Both the position numbers and the translations under genes were made by a program. From positions 1-38,921 of the forward strand of contig JANQJC010000108.1 in NCBI GenBank assembly GCA_028281825.1: 38,921 bases of DNA. The letters are read 5' to 3'. Numbering within the stretch: the first letter of the stretch is position 1; each line of letters begins with the position of its first letter. Below, in pieces: positions 17,378-26,530 of this stretch. The notes beneath the pieces are model-generated. The model saw only the letters and a program-made list of their open reading frames with translations, did no database searches and was not told the DNA's origin. The DNA comes from Flavobacteriales bacterium. Its GTDB lineage: Bacteria > Bacteroidota > Bacteroidia > JANQJC01.

Positions 17378-17573
17378 ATCCACCTATGAAAATCCTTCTT
17401 TTATACTCACCAACCTATCTTAACCTTAAATGGGATTCCGCTAAGGTATCTTTTTAAAAATTATGCCTCGTTACAAAATTTCATTTTTAATGTATGAAAT
17501 CGCTTTATACCCAAAAAGCTGTTCTACGCTGGATTTTTATTTACTTTGTACCCCCTATCGAAAAACGCACCGG

Positions 17574-20459
17574 ATGGCTAAAAGAATACTTTTAACCCTT
17601 TTTCTATTGATAAGTGCCTTTGGTTTAACCTATGCACAAACCCTGAAAGGCACTCTGCTCGATGAAAACAAAGAACCCATGATTGGGGCAGGTGTAACCA
17701 TTAAAGGCACTTCGCTTGGAACGGCAACAGACCTTGATGGAAATTTCAGCATCAATGTTGGTGATACCAAACCCCCATTTACCATTATAGCTACTTACGT
17801 TGGCTACGATGCCAAAGAAATGGAAGTGACCTCATTAGACAAGCCCGTCACCTTACAACTTGGTGCAAGCGCCGTGGTGATGAAAGAGCTCACCGTTACC
17901 GAAAGAAGGTTAAGTGAAAAGCAGAGAGAGTCAGCCCTAACAGTTGAGTCGATGGATATAATTGCCATAAGAGAAACACCAGCTGCCAACTTTTATGATG
18001 GACTAGGGTCATTAAAAGGCGTTGACCTCACAGCCGCGAGTATAGGTTTTAAAATCATTAACACGCGCGGTTTCAATAGCACCTCGCCAGTACGCTCATT
18101 ACAGCTAATTGATGGTGTAGACAATCAAGCTCCTGGCCTGAATTTTTCACTAGGTAACTTCCTGGGCGCCTCAGAACTTGACATCCTCAAAGTGGATTTG
18201 ATACAAGGTGCAAGCTCTGCCTTTTATGGGCCAAACGCCTTCAATGGGGTTATTAGCATGACTACCAAAGACCCTTTCATCAAACCTGGCCTCTCGGTAA
18301 TGGCAAAGGTGGGTGAACGTAACATGTATGAAACTGCAGTCCGTTGGGCACAAGTTTTTAAAAACAAAGACGGGAAAGATAAATTTGCTTATAAGCTCAA
18401 CCTGTTCTATATGCAAGCCAACGATTGGGAAGCAAATAGTGACAATCCAACGCCACAGTCTGAAGTAGGAAAATATAACCCAGGTGGATATGACGCTGTA
18501 AACCGCTATGGTGATGAAAACCTCGCCAGCTCATCCAATAATGCTTCCAGCATAACTGGCCAAAAAGAAGCTCCGGGTTTAGGTATTTGGCATCGCACCG
18601 GCTATTGGGAAAAAGACCTGGTAGATTATGACTCAAGAAATATAAAAGCCGGTATAACAGGAGCTTACAGAATTACGGACGATGTTGAGTTGATAGCAGC
18701 CTCTAATTTCGGAACAGGAACTACAGTATATCAGGGAGACAATAGGTACAGCCTTAAAGGTATATTATTCTTCCAGAATAGGCTAGAGCTAAGAAAGAAA
18801 GACAAATGGTTTATAAGAGCTTATGCCACACATGAAGATGCTGGTGATTCTTACGACGCGGTTTTCACTGCTTTCCTACTTCAAGAAGGTGTTAAATCTG
18901 ATGAAGACTGGAGCCGCGCTTATTACAATTTTTGGACAACCAACAGTTTCTTGGTGGATGGTGATAACATAAAAGCCAAGGTAAGGGGATTGCCTGGCTT
19001 CCCTCCCCTCACTACGCCATTTGATACTGCAACTGCCAATTCAATTCTTGCTTTATACTACGACTCATTAGTAAATTGGCATCAGCAAGCTCATGATTTT
19101 GCCAACTCTCCTGACCCTATTTATGGTGGGGGCTCATACCTTGAGCCGGGCACTGCTGCGTTCGACTCTGCTTTCAATTCCATAATCTCTAAAACGGCAT
19201 ATTCTGAAGGTGGCACTAAGTTTTATGACAAGTCAGCACTATATCATGTTCAGGGTGAATATAAATTCACACCTAGCTTTATGGATATAACCGTGGGTAG
19301 CAACTTCAGGATATATACGCCAAATTCTGATGGAACGATTTTTAGTGACACACTAGAAATTTCAAGAATTGATAGCACTACATCAATAAACGGTAGTGAT
19401 ACCCTTACCCAGTATGATACCATTTATAGGAGAAACGTAATTACCAATTGGGAAGTAGGCTTGTATGCTGGCCTTGAGAAAAAGCTGATGGATGATAAAA
19501 TAAAGTTAAACCTAACCACCAGGGTAGACAAAAACCAAAATTTTGATTTCTTGGTTTCTCCCGCATTATCAGCAGTATACTCCCCCAACAAAAAACACAC
19601 CGTAAGGCTTTCGTTCTCCTCAGCTATACGCAATCCCACCCTGGCTGACCAATACCTGCATTACAATGTGGGTAGGGCGATACTCCTGGGCAACGTAACT
19701 GGATATGACTCATTAGCTACTATAGAGTCGCTTTATGATTATTTCGCTACACCCAATTTAGATGTAGATACTATTCAATACATAAATATCCCCAGAATTC
19801 AACCTGAAAAGGTTAAAACCGTTGAAGTAGGATACAGGGTTACCCTCTTTGAGAAACTGTTTATCGATGCTAACTATTATTATAGCTGGTATGATGACTT
19901 CATAGGATATAAGCTAGGCGCAGAGCTCACATTCCATCCTATATATACCAATTTTCTGCAAGACGCACAAGTATACAGGATAGCAGCTAACGCTGACGAT
20001 AGGGTAACTACCCAAGGCTTTTCAGTAGGAGGTAATTTATTCTTTGCTAAAAGATATTCACTGAACGGTAATTACTCCTGGAACAGACTGGATAAACAGG
20101 GCTCTGATGACCCAATCATTCCTGCATACAACACCCCAGAACACAAGTACAACATAGGGGTTAGCGGTAGAGACGTATCTCTCAAGTTTGGTAGTTTCAA
20201 AATAGGAAACATTGGTTTCAGCCTTAACTATAAATGGGTGCAAGGCTTTGAGTTTGAAGGCTCTCCTCAGTTCACCGGATTTGTGCCTACTTATGACATG
20301 CTGGATGTTCAGGTTAACAAGAAAGTACCCGCCATCAAAACTACTTTCAAGCTTGGCGCCTCCAATGTACTAAACAATAAGAGATTCCATGTTTTTGGCG
20401 GACCAAGGGTTGGTCGCTTAGCATATTTTTCCATCTTAGTTGACCTTGCCGACGAGTAG
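17574..20459 (+). CDS. TonB-dependent outer-membrane receptor with carboxypeptidase-like N-terminal domain
   Basis: 961 residues from the ATG at 17574, chosen for its signal peptide (MAKRILLTLFLLISAFGLTYA, then QTLKG); the frame is open further upstream but over non-coding sequence. Residues 22-108 form the carboxypeptidase regulatory-like fold common in Bacteroidota receptors (GTLLDENKEPMIGAGVTIKG, ATDLDGNF, TYVGYD). The plug follows (about 120-245; NTRGFN, LIDGVDNQ, VDLIQGASSAFYGPNAFNG), then a long barrel. Substrate unknown: no SusD partner is adjacent, which argues against a classic glycan SusCD pair. The nearby GH13 enzyme makes a sugar link possible but unproven. A TTACTTTG stretch at 17541-17548 is a possible -7 box. 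TonB proteins occur at 32671 and 33511. Confidence 0.93.
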   Translation: MAKRILLTLFLLISAFGLTYAQTLKGTLLDENKEPMIGAGVTIKGTSLGTATDLDGNFSINVGDTKPPFTIIATYVGYDAKEMEVTSLDKPVTLQLGASAVVMKELTVTERRLSEKQRESALTVESMDIIAIRETPAANFYDGLGSLKGVDLTAASIGFKIINTRGFNSTSPVRSLQLIDGVDNQAPGLNFSLGNFLGASELDILKVDLIQGASSAFYGPNAFNGVISMTTKDPFIKPGLSVMAKVGERNMYETAVRWAQVFKNKDGKDKFAYKLNLFYMQANDWEANSDNPTPQSEVGKYNPGGYDAVNRYGDENLASSSNNASSITGQKEAPGLGIWHRTGYWEKDLVDYDSRNIKAGITGAYRITDDVELIAASNFGTGTTVYQGDNRYSLKGILFFQNRLELRKKDKWFIRAYATHEDAGDSYDAVFTAFLLQEGVKSDEDWSRAYYNFWTTNSFLVDGDNIKAKVRGLPGFPPLTTPFDTATANSILALYYDSLVNWHQQAHDFANSPDPIYGGGSYLEPGTAAFDSAFNSIISKTAYSEGGTKFYDKSALYHVQGEYKFTPSFMDITVGSNFRIYTPNSDGTIFSDTLEISRIDSTTSINGSDTLTQYDTIYRRNVITNWEVGLYAGLEKKLMDDKIKLNLTTRVDKNQNFDFLVSPALSAVYSPNKKHTVRLSFSSAIRNPTLADQYLHYNVGRAILLGNVTGYDSLATIESLYDYFATPNLDVDTIQYINIPRIQPEKVKTVEVGYRVTLFEKLFIDANYYYSWYDDFIGYKLGAELTFHPIYTNFLQDAQVYRIAANADDRVTTQGFSVGGNLFFAKRYSLNGNYSWNRLDKQGSDDPIIPAYNTPEHKYNIGVSGRDVSLKFGSFKIGNIGFSLNYKWVQGFEFEGSPQFTGFVPTYDMLDVQVNKKVPAIKTTFKLGASNVLNNKRFHVFGGPRVGRLAYFSILVDLADE

Positions 20460-20504
20460 CTCTCAATTAACAAATTCGATGAGTAGTTAAAATTATCAGA
20501 TAAA

Positions 20505-20536
20505 TTGAACTTTGATTAGAGATTTTCCTACCTTCG
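20505..20536 (+). promoter_or_regulatory. Candidate promoter of the first hydrolase-like gene
   Basis: TTG at 20505-20507, 21 bp spacing, then TACCTTCG at 20529-20536 (one mismatch to TAnnTTTG), 33 bp before the start codon. The same TTG-N20-22-TAnnTTCG layout precedes the genes at 22122 and 34559. Confidence 0.45.
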
Positions 20537-20569
20537 CATATTAATTAATTATTAATAAAACACACGACA

Positions 20570-22015
20570 ATGAGAACAAAACTACTTTTGACACTTTTAC
20601 TGGGTCTGTTTTTGACCCCTGCATTCTCACAGAGGTATATTACTGAAGTTTTCAGTAGTGTAAACAGAACTGATACCGTTACCTTCGGTACTAATATCAG
20701 TGTACTTACAGGGTCACCAGAAGCACAAACCCTGAAAATGGATGTATATGAGCCAGCTGGCGACACTGCATCTGCAAGGCCAGTTATTATTTATTTACAC
20801 TCCGGCAGCTTCCTTCCACAGGGCTTAAATCAACAATGTATTGGTAGCATTAGGGATAGTGCTGTTGTTGAAATATGCACCAGGTTGGCAAAAAGAGGTT
20901 ACGTGGTGGCTGCACTTGACTACCGCCTTGGATGGAACCCACTTGCCCCAACGGAAGAAGAAAAAAGAGGCTTGCTAATCAATGCGGTGTACCGCGCCTT
21001 ACAGGACACTAAATCAGCTGTTAGATGGTTCCGCAAGGATAAAGTTGAAGGCTCAAATACCTTCAAAATTGACTCTGATAAATTTGTATTGTTTGGTCAA
21101 GGCTCAGGTGGTTACATTGCTTTGGCATACATCACTCTTGATAAGCCTGAAGAAATGTTTATCGACAAGTTCATTTACTCAAACCAACAACCAATGGTTG
21201 ATACTTCTTTGAGTGGTAACTTTGATGGTACACTCAATCGTCCGCTATGTATAGCTAATCACACTGGCTATAGCAGCGAGGTAACTATGGTTGTAAACAT
21301 GGGTGGTGCTCTTGGTGACTCAACTTGGTTAGAAGCTGGTGATAAGCCAATCGTTGCTTTCCACGTTCCTAGTGACCCATTTGCTCCTTACGCTACTGGT
21401 ACTGTATTCGTACCTGGAACTTCACTTGCTGTTGTTGAAGTAAGTGGTTCTTATGATGTTCTTCGCATTGCTAACCAGTTTGGCAATAATGCTGTTTTTG
21501 AAAACGCGAACATCAGTGATGCATATACTTCAGCTGCTAATGCCAACAATGATGGCTTGACAGGATTATATCCATTTAACCGCCCAGGTGTAGAAGCTGG
21601 TCCATGGGAATGGTGGGATCCTAGCTGCCAATATCATCAAGGTGGCTTAGCAACTAACCCTGATATGTCAAAAACTAAGGCTATGGCTTACATCGATACT
21701 ATCTTAGGTTATTCTGCTATCAGAATAGCTGCCGGTAGTGGCGCTGTTAACGTTGGTATCGAAGAAGCTGTTTTGAACCACTCAGTTGAAGTTTACCCTA
21801 ACCCAACTGAAGATATTCTTAATATCAAGAGCAACTTGGATAATAATGCTGTTGAATTTGTTGAATTTTTTGATGCCATGGGAAGAATGGTATACAATGA
21901 AACTATCAATAGCTCAATATCTACAATCAATACAAACAACATTGCTCCAGGCTTGTATTTGGTTAATATTAAAACCAAACAAGGCGAGGTAGTCAAAAGA
22001 GTTGTAGTGAAGTAA
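20570..22015 (+). CDS. T9SS-secreted alpha/beta-hydrolase-like protein without catalytic Ser (copy 1)
   Basis: 481 residues: signal peptide (MRTKLLLTLLLGLFLTPAFS, then QRY), an alpha/beta-hydrolase domain of the carboxylesterase type (about 40-395), and a T9SS type A sorting domain (VYPNPTEDILNI to the final KRVVVK). The fold is recognisable from VIYLHSGSF (oxyanion region, HSG where HGG is usual), YVVAALDYRLGWNPL and KSAVRWFRKD. At the nucleophile elbow, where esterases have GxSxG, this protein reads GQGSG (176-180) with Gly178 in the serine position. Asp269 may fill the acid position. I see no obvious catalytic His in GLYPFNRPG. It is probably non-catalytic or changed in chemistry, but Ser179 next door keeps some doubt. 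A tandem paralogue with an identical terminator follows. Confidence 0.88.
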   Translation: MRTKLLLTLLLGLFLTPAFSQRYITEVFSSVNRTDTVTFGTNISVLTGSPEAQTLKMDVYEPAGDTASARPVIIYLHSGSFLPQGLNQQCIGSIRDSAVVEICTRLAKRGYVVAALDYRLGWNPLAPTEEEKRGLLINAVYRALQDTKSAVRWFRKDKVEGSNTFKIDSDKFVLFGQGSGGYIALAYITLDKPEEMFIDKFIYSNQQPMVDTSLSGNFDGTLNRPLCIANHTGYSSEVTMVVNMGGALGDSTWLEAGDKPIVAFHVPSDPFAPYATGTVFVPGTSLAVVEVSGSYDVLRIANQFGNNAVFENANISDAYTSAANANNDGLTGLYPFNRPGVEAGPWEWWDPSCQYHQGGLATNPDMSKTKAMAYIDTILGYSAIRIAAGSGAVNVGIEEAVLNHSVEVYPNPTEDILNIKSNLDNNAVEFVEFFDAMGRMVYNETINSSISTINTNNIAPGLYLVNIKTKQGEVVKRVVVK

Positions 22016-22035
22016 TTAACTTCACTTAATACTGG

Positions 22036-22068
22036 AAAAGCCCGACTAAGTTTAGTCGGGCTTTTTTT
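22036..22068 (+). terminator. Terminator of hydrolase-like copy 1
   Basis: AAAAGCCCGACTAA and TTAGTCGGGCTTTT are perfectly complementary 14-base arms, and T's follow. The 30-base hairpin is identical to the one after copy 2 (23580-23610). Confidence 0.92.
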
Positions 22069-22070
22069 GC

Positions 22071-22101
22071 TTGTTATATATCCCATTTGTGTTTATATTC
22101 G
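22071..22101 (+). promoter_or_regulatory. Candidate promoter of hydrolase-like copy 2
   Basis: TTG at 22071-22073, 20 bp spacing, then TATATTCG at 22094-22101 (one mismatch to TAnnTTTG). It starts immediately after the terminator of copy 1, so copy 2 seems to be transcribed separately. Confidence 0.45.
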
Positions 22102-22121
22102 CAAAAAACAACCGTATCACC

Positions 22122-23558
22122 ATGAAAAAATTTACCCTAGCCCTGGCTATTTTGATTAGCCAACTATCATTTGCTCAAACACGATATATTGATGAAGTTT
22201 TTTCCAGCGTCACTGTAACTCAAGAGATTCTTTATGCAACCAATATTTCAGTATTGACAGGATCCCCTCAATCTATGGATCTCACACTTGACCTCTATGA
22301 ACCTACTGGCGATACTGCGTCATCAAGGCCCGTCGTTATTTACTTACACGGAGGTATGTATCTACCCCAGGGAATTAACCAGCTTTGTACAGGTACTAAT
22401 AAAGATAGTTCTGTTGTAGAAATATGCACCAGGCTCGCAAAGCGCGGCTATGTGGCAGCTGCAATTAATTATCGCTTAGGTTGGAACCCACTTGCTTCTA
22501 CAGAAGAAGATAGAAGAAACCTTTGGGTAAATGCACTATATCGAGGGGTGCAAGACACCAGAACATGTGTGCGCTTCTTTAGAAAGGAACAATCGCAAGG
22601 CAACCAATACGGCATAGCTCCAAATAAGCTCATTTTAATGGGTGAATATACTGGCGGCGATATTGTACTGGCTGCCTTAACATTAGATAGGCCAGAAGAA
22701 ATTTTCATAGATAAGTTCATGGATTCTAATCAGTTAGCCATGGTGGACACTTCACTTTCCGGCAATTATGACGGAACCCTCAATCGCCCGTTTTGCACTG
22801 CCAACCATGTAGGTTATAGTAGTGATGTGTGTATGGCTGTTAATCTAGATGGTTCCATAGCTGATACTACATGGTTAGAAAGTGGTGATGAACCCATAGT
22901 TGCATTTCATGTTCCAGGCAATCCTATCACACCTTACAACACTGGAGCGGTGCTTGTAAGTGGCACTGCCAACGTTGTCGTTGAAGTAAGCGGTTCTTAT
23001 GATGTATTAAGGAGAGCAAACAGATTTGGAAATAATGACATTTTTGTAAATGCAAATTTCACAGATCCATACACCCAAGCGGCTAACGTTGATAATGATG
23101 GGCATGAAGGCTTATTCCCATTCTTAAGGCCTGGTGCAGAACACTGCCCATGGGAGTGGTGGGATGCAGCAAACTGCCCCTATACTCAAAATGGCTTAGC
23201 ATCCAATCCTGATATGTCAAAAAGCAAGGCCTATCATTACATTGATACAATTATGGCATATGCTTGTCCACGCATGGTGGTGGGTTGTGCAACAAGCATA
23301 GTGACAGGGCAAGAGAATTATCAATTGACGAAAGCCATAATAAGCCCCAACCCAACTTTTGACAGAGCTAATGTATCCATTAATGATGGGTTGATAAAAC
23401 ATATCAGCATTCATGATATCACAGGCAGGAGAATCTCCAACCAAGCTTTTAACTCTGTAAACTGTGATGTTGATGTAAATGCGCTTACTGCTGGAACGTA
23501 CTTCTTGCACATAGAAACAGATAAAGGTGAATTAGTTGAAAAGCTTATTGTCAACTAG
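22122..23558 (+). CDS. T9SS-secreted alpha/beta-hydrolase-like protein without catalytic Ser (copy 2)
   Basis: 478 residues from the ATG at 22122, chosen for the signal peptide MKKFTLALAILISQLSFA followed by QTRY; the frame continues upstream without a plausible start. It is a tandem paralogue of the preceding protein along its whole length. The oxyanion motif is intact (YLHGGMYLPQG), but the nucleophile elbow reads GEYTG (174-178), so Tyr176 replaces the serine, and the acid position reads PGNP, with Asn267 where copy 1 has Asp. A T9SS type A sorting domain closes the protein (SPNPTFDRANVSI to the final KLIVN). Both copies keep the PWEWWD motif and DMSK before the linker, so the fold is under selection even though the triad is not. 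The function could be binding or structural (inference). Confidence 0.88.
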   Translation: MKKFTLALAILISQLSFAQTRYIDEVFSSVTVTQEILYATNISVLTGSPQSMDLTLDLYEPTGDTASSRPVVIYLHGGMYLPQGINQLCTGTNKDSSVVEICTRLAKRGYVAAAINYRLGWNPLASTEEDRRNLWVNALYRGVQDTRTCVRFFRKEQSQGNQYGIAPNKLILMGEYTGGDIVLAALTLDRPEEIFIDKFMDSNQLAMVDTSLSGNYDGTLNRPFCTANHVGYSSDVCMAVNLDGSIADTTWLESGDEPIVAFHVPGNPITPYNTGAVLVSGTANVVVEVSGSYDVLRRANRFGNNDIFVNANFTDPYTQAANVDNDGHEGLFPFLRPGAEHCPWEWWDAANCPYTQNGLASNPDMSKSKAYHYIDTIMAYACPRMVVGCATSIVTGQENYQLTKAIISPNPTFDRANVSINDGLIKHISIHDITGRRISNQAFNSVNCDVDVNALTAGTYFLHIETDKGELVEKLIVN

Positions 23559-23579
23559 TATATTAAAATCTTAATTCTA

Positions 23580-23610
23580 AAAAGCCCGACTAAGTTTAGT
23601 CGGGCTTTTT
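23580..23610 (+). terminator. Terminator of hydrolase-like copy 2
   Basis: Same 30-base hairpin as at 22036 (14-base arms AAAAGCCCGACTAA and TTAGTCGGGCTTTT), followed by T. It ends 13 bp before the GH13 start codon. Confidence 0.92.
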
Positions 23611-23623
23611 CTATTTTTAGACA

Positions 23624-25363
23624 ATGAAGTTACTATTCCATACCACCCTCTATCTTTTATTGTGCTTGGGAGCTCTCGCGCAGGAAAACCCTTGGTGGAA
23701 AGAAACTACTGTTTACCAAATATATCCCCGCTCTTTTAAAGACAGCGATGGTGATGGTATTGGCGACTTAAATGGAATTATCTCCAAACTGGATTATATC
23801 AAAGGCTTAGGTTTTGAAAGCATCTGGGTTTCACCTTTCTTCAAAAGCCCGCAAGGTGACTTTGGCTACGATGTGGCTGATTATCGAGCTATTGCTACTG
23901 AGTATGGCGACATGGCAACTTGCGATTTGCTGATAGAAGAAGTCCACAAAAGAGGTATGAAAATCATCTTCGACTTGGTGATGAACCACACCAGCGACCA
24001 GCATGAGTGGTTTAAAAACTCCAAATCATCCCCTGATGCGGAAAAACGGGATTGGTACATCTGGCGCGACGGCAAAAAACCTAATGGCAAACGCCCGCCC
24101 AACAATTGGAAATCAATGATTGGTGGAAGCGGCTGGCACTATGACGAAACCACAGGACAATGGTATTGGGCTACTTTTTTACCCTTTCAACCAGACCTGA
24201 ATTACCACAACCCTGAAGTGAAAAAAGCTATGTTGGATGTAGCCCGCTTTTGGCTCGATAAAGGCGTTGATGGCTTTAGGCTGGATATCTTCAACACCAT
24301 TTATGAAGATACCTCTTTTGCCAACAACCCATTCTCATTAAAAATGATACCTGGTGAAGAAAACCCCAATGGCTACTTCCAGAAGGTAAAATACACCCAA
24401 AACCATCCTCAAAGTTTTGAGTTTGCCAAAGAACTGAGAGCCATTTTGGATGAATACCCTGAGCCTAAATACCTGGTAGGTGAAGTGTTCGGCGATACAG
24501 AAACATTGCGTAAATTCTGTGGGGAGAACGCCGATGGTTTGCATTCCATCTTCCTGTTTAAAACCCTCAAAACCAAGATGAAGGCCAAGCACCTTTATAA
24601 GATGATAGAAGAGTTTGAAGAAGCCTTTCCTGAGCCTTACGTACCCGTGTATGTATACAGCAACCATGATAAGGTAAGAAGTATCAGCCGCTACAAGGAG
24701 AATGAAAAAATTGCCCGCCTGCAAGCCATGCTTCAATACACCGTTCGTGGAATACCCTTCACCTACTACGGCGAAGAAATAGGCATGAAGCAAGCCTACA
24801 TTCCATTGAAAGAAGGCAAAGACCCACTCGCCAAGAAATATGAAAAAATGCCCCAATGGTTGGTGAATATGTCAGGACAATCCCTCAACCGCGATGAATG
24901 CCGCACCCCCATGCAATGGGATACTACTGCCAGTGCTGGCTTCTGCCAGGAAGGTGTTGGGCCTTGGTTACCCGTGAATGAGGATTATAGAGAGGTTAAT
25001 GTTCAATTGCTCTCAAAAGGGGACAACTCATTTCAGTCCCTAGTTCAGAATGATAACATACGCCGCCTTTATTCTAGATTAACTTATCTGAGAAACTCAG
25101 AATCTACTCTGCGTAAAGGGTCAATGGAATTAATAAGCTATAAAAAAGGTGTGCTTGCTTATTCCAGGGAACATGAAGGGCAAGAAATAGTTGTCTACCT
25201 GAACTTTACCAACAAACGAAAATCAATTCAAACAAAACCTGGACGAATATTAGACCAAACAGAATTTAATGCAATGATGGGTGTATATGTTAAAGACAAT
25301 TATGCCCTACAACCATATCAAGGTATCATCATTAAAATGAACGCCCCTTCAACTCGCAAATAG
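23624..25363 (+). CDS. Secreted GH13 alpha-glucosidase / oligo-glucosidase-like enzyme
   Basis: 579 residues with a signal peptide (MKLLFHTTLYLLLCLGALA, then QENPWW). The N-terminal VYQIYPRSFKDSDGDGIGD is diagnostic of the oligo-1,6-glucosidase-type GH13 enzymes and resembles their Ca-binding loop. Conserved regions: DLVMNHTSDQH, GFRLDIFN with nucleophile Asp221, LVGEVFGD with acid/base Glu287, and YSNHDKVR with Asp349; QPDLNYHNP is also present. The residue after the nucleophile is Ile222; in related enzymes Val or Thr at this place influences alpha-1,6 versus alpha-1,4 preference, so linkage specificity cannot be read directly. It likely hydrolyses short alpha-glucans in the periplasm. The 3' end overlaps the convergent amidohydrolase gene by 32 bp. 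Confidence 0.93.
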   Translation: MKLLFHTTLYLLLCLGALAQENPWWKETTVYQIYPRSFKDSDGDGIGDLNGIISKLDYIKGLGFESIWVSPFFKSPQGDFGYDVADYRAIATEYGDMATCDLLIEEVHKRGMKIIFDLVMNHTSDQHEWFKNSKSSPDAEKRDWYIWRDGKKPNGKRPPNNWKSMIGGSGWHYDETTGQWYWATFLPFQPDLNYHNPEVKKAMLDVARFWLDKGVDGFRLDIFNTIYEDTSFANNPFSLKMIPGEENPNGYFQKVKYTQNHPQSFEFAKELRAILDEYPEPKYLVGEVFGDTETLRKFCGENADGLHSIFLFKTLKTKMKAKHLYKMIEEFEEAFPEPYVPVYVYSNHDKVRSISRYKENEKIARLQAMLQYTVRGIPFTYYGEEIGMKQAYIPLKEGKDPLAKKYEKMPQWLVNMSGQSLNRDECRTPMQWDTTASAGFCQEGVGPWLPVNEDYREVNVQLLSKGDNSFQSLVQNDNIRRLYSRLTYLRNSESTLRKGSMELISYKKGVLAYSREHEGQEIVVYLNFTNKRKSIQTKPGRILDQTEFNAMMGVYVKDNYALQPYQGIIIKMNAPSTRK

Positions 25364-26525
25364 CCAACCAGGCCATAAGCCCCACACCTGTTTTCAGGGC
25401 ATTCTCGTCAATATCAAAAGTGGACGTATGCAAGCCTGAAGTAATACCTTTAGACTCATTACCTGTCCCTAAGCGATAAAAGCAGCCTGGCATTCGCTGG
25501 GTGTAATAGCTGAAGTCTTCTGCAGTCATACGTAGGTCCATGTCTATCACATTTTCCGCTCCCATGTATTGAATGGCATTCTCACGGGCTTTTAAGGTCA
25601 GCTCTTCATCATTCACCAAATAGGGATATCCCTTTCTTATTTCGATATCGCAGTCACCCCCCATGCTTTGGGCGATTTCTTTTGCAAGGCGTGTTATCTT
25701 GGTGTGTGCATCTGCTCTCCATTCTTCATCCATCGTACGGAAGGTTCCCTCAACCATTACCTTATCAGGGATGATATTGGTAGCCCCATTAGCAATTACT
25801 TTCCCAAAGGAAAGTACAGACGGCACCGATGGAGAGGCATTTCTGCTAACCACCTGTTGCAAAGCTACTATTACATGCGAAGTAATCAATACAGGGTCAA
25901 TATTCAAGTGAGGCAAGGCAGCGTGGCCGCCTTTACCCTTTATAGTCATGTATATCTCATCGGTGGACGCCATATACATCCCCGGCTTAAAACCCACCTT
26001 TCCCACTTCCATGGACGGCAACACATGCTGCCCAAAAATATAGTTGGGTTTGGGGTTCTCCAGCGCATTTTCTTTTATCATCAAGGAAGCACCACCTGGC
26101 AATCTCTCTTCCCCTGGCTGAAATATCAACTTAATAGTACCTTCCCATTGGTCTTTGAGTTCATTCAATATCCTTGCCGCACCTAATAGTGAACTGGTGT
26201 GCACATCGTGCCCGCAAGCGTGCATCACACCCTCATTTTTAGATTTGTACTCCTTGTCATTCTCCTCAAAAATGGGCAGGGCATCCATATCAGCACGCAA
26301 GGCAATAGTCTTTTTACTGGGGTTATTCCCTTCTATCAAACCCACGATACCCGTTTTCACATAACCCTCTTTAAAAGGTATACCATACTCTTGCAACTTA
26401 CCTTTCACAAACTCCGAAGTTTGGTATTCTTCAAAAGACAATTCAGGGTTGGCATGGATATGCCTACGAGTGGCAACCGTATCCTCGAAATACTTTTCTG
26501 CTTTTTCTTTTATTTGGTCAATCAT
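25332..26525 (-). CDS. M20D-family amidohydrolase (N-acyl-amino-acid / hippurate hydrolase type)
   Basis: 397 residues, standard family length, without a signal peptide. Motifs in order: RRHIHANPELSFEE, RADMDALP, MHACGHDVHT (metal-binding Cys and His), FQPGEE (Glu residues), GQHVLP, GKGGHAALPH (dimer-domain His) and a C-terminal GLHTSTFDID (metal His). The family hydrolyses N-acyl amino acids, hippurate or indole-acetyl amino acids with two divalent metals; the exact substrate is not readable. Likely cotranscribed with the TauE/SafE-like gene, which ends 5 bp upstream of the start. The 3' end overlaps the GH13 gene on the other strand. Confidence 0.93.
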   Translation of the reverse strand: MIDQIKEKAEKYFEDTVATRRHIHANPELSFEEYQTSEFVKGKLQEYGIPFKEGYVKTGIVGLIEGNNPSKKTIALRADMDALPIFEENDKEYKSKNEGVMHACGHDVHTSSLLGAARILNELKDQWEGTIKLIFQPGEERLPGGASLMIKENALENPKPNYIFGQHVLPSMEVGKVGFKPGMYMASTDEIYMTIKGKGGHAALPHLNIDPVLITSHVIVALQQVVSRNASPSVPSVLSFGKVIANGATNIIPDKVMVEGTFRTMDEEWRADAHTKITRLAKEIAQSMGGDCDIEIRKGYPYLVNDEELTLKARENAIQYMGAENVIDMDLRMTAEDFSYYTQRMPGCFYRLGTGNESKGITSGLHTSTFDIDENALKTGVGLMAWLAICELKGRSF

Positions 26526-26530
26526 GGCTT

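Noticed and set aside
17387-17461. Small plus-strand ORF (MKILLLYS start) before the TonB receptor
   Set aside because: Only about 23 codons, no match recognised; it begins at the repeated TCCACCTATG motif, where the second copy gives only eight codons.
17574-23558. SusC/SusD glycan-uptake locus
   Set aside because: No SusD-like lipoprotein follows the TonB receptor; the next two genes are hydrolase-like T9SS proteins.
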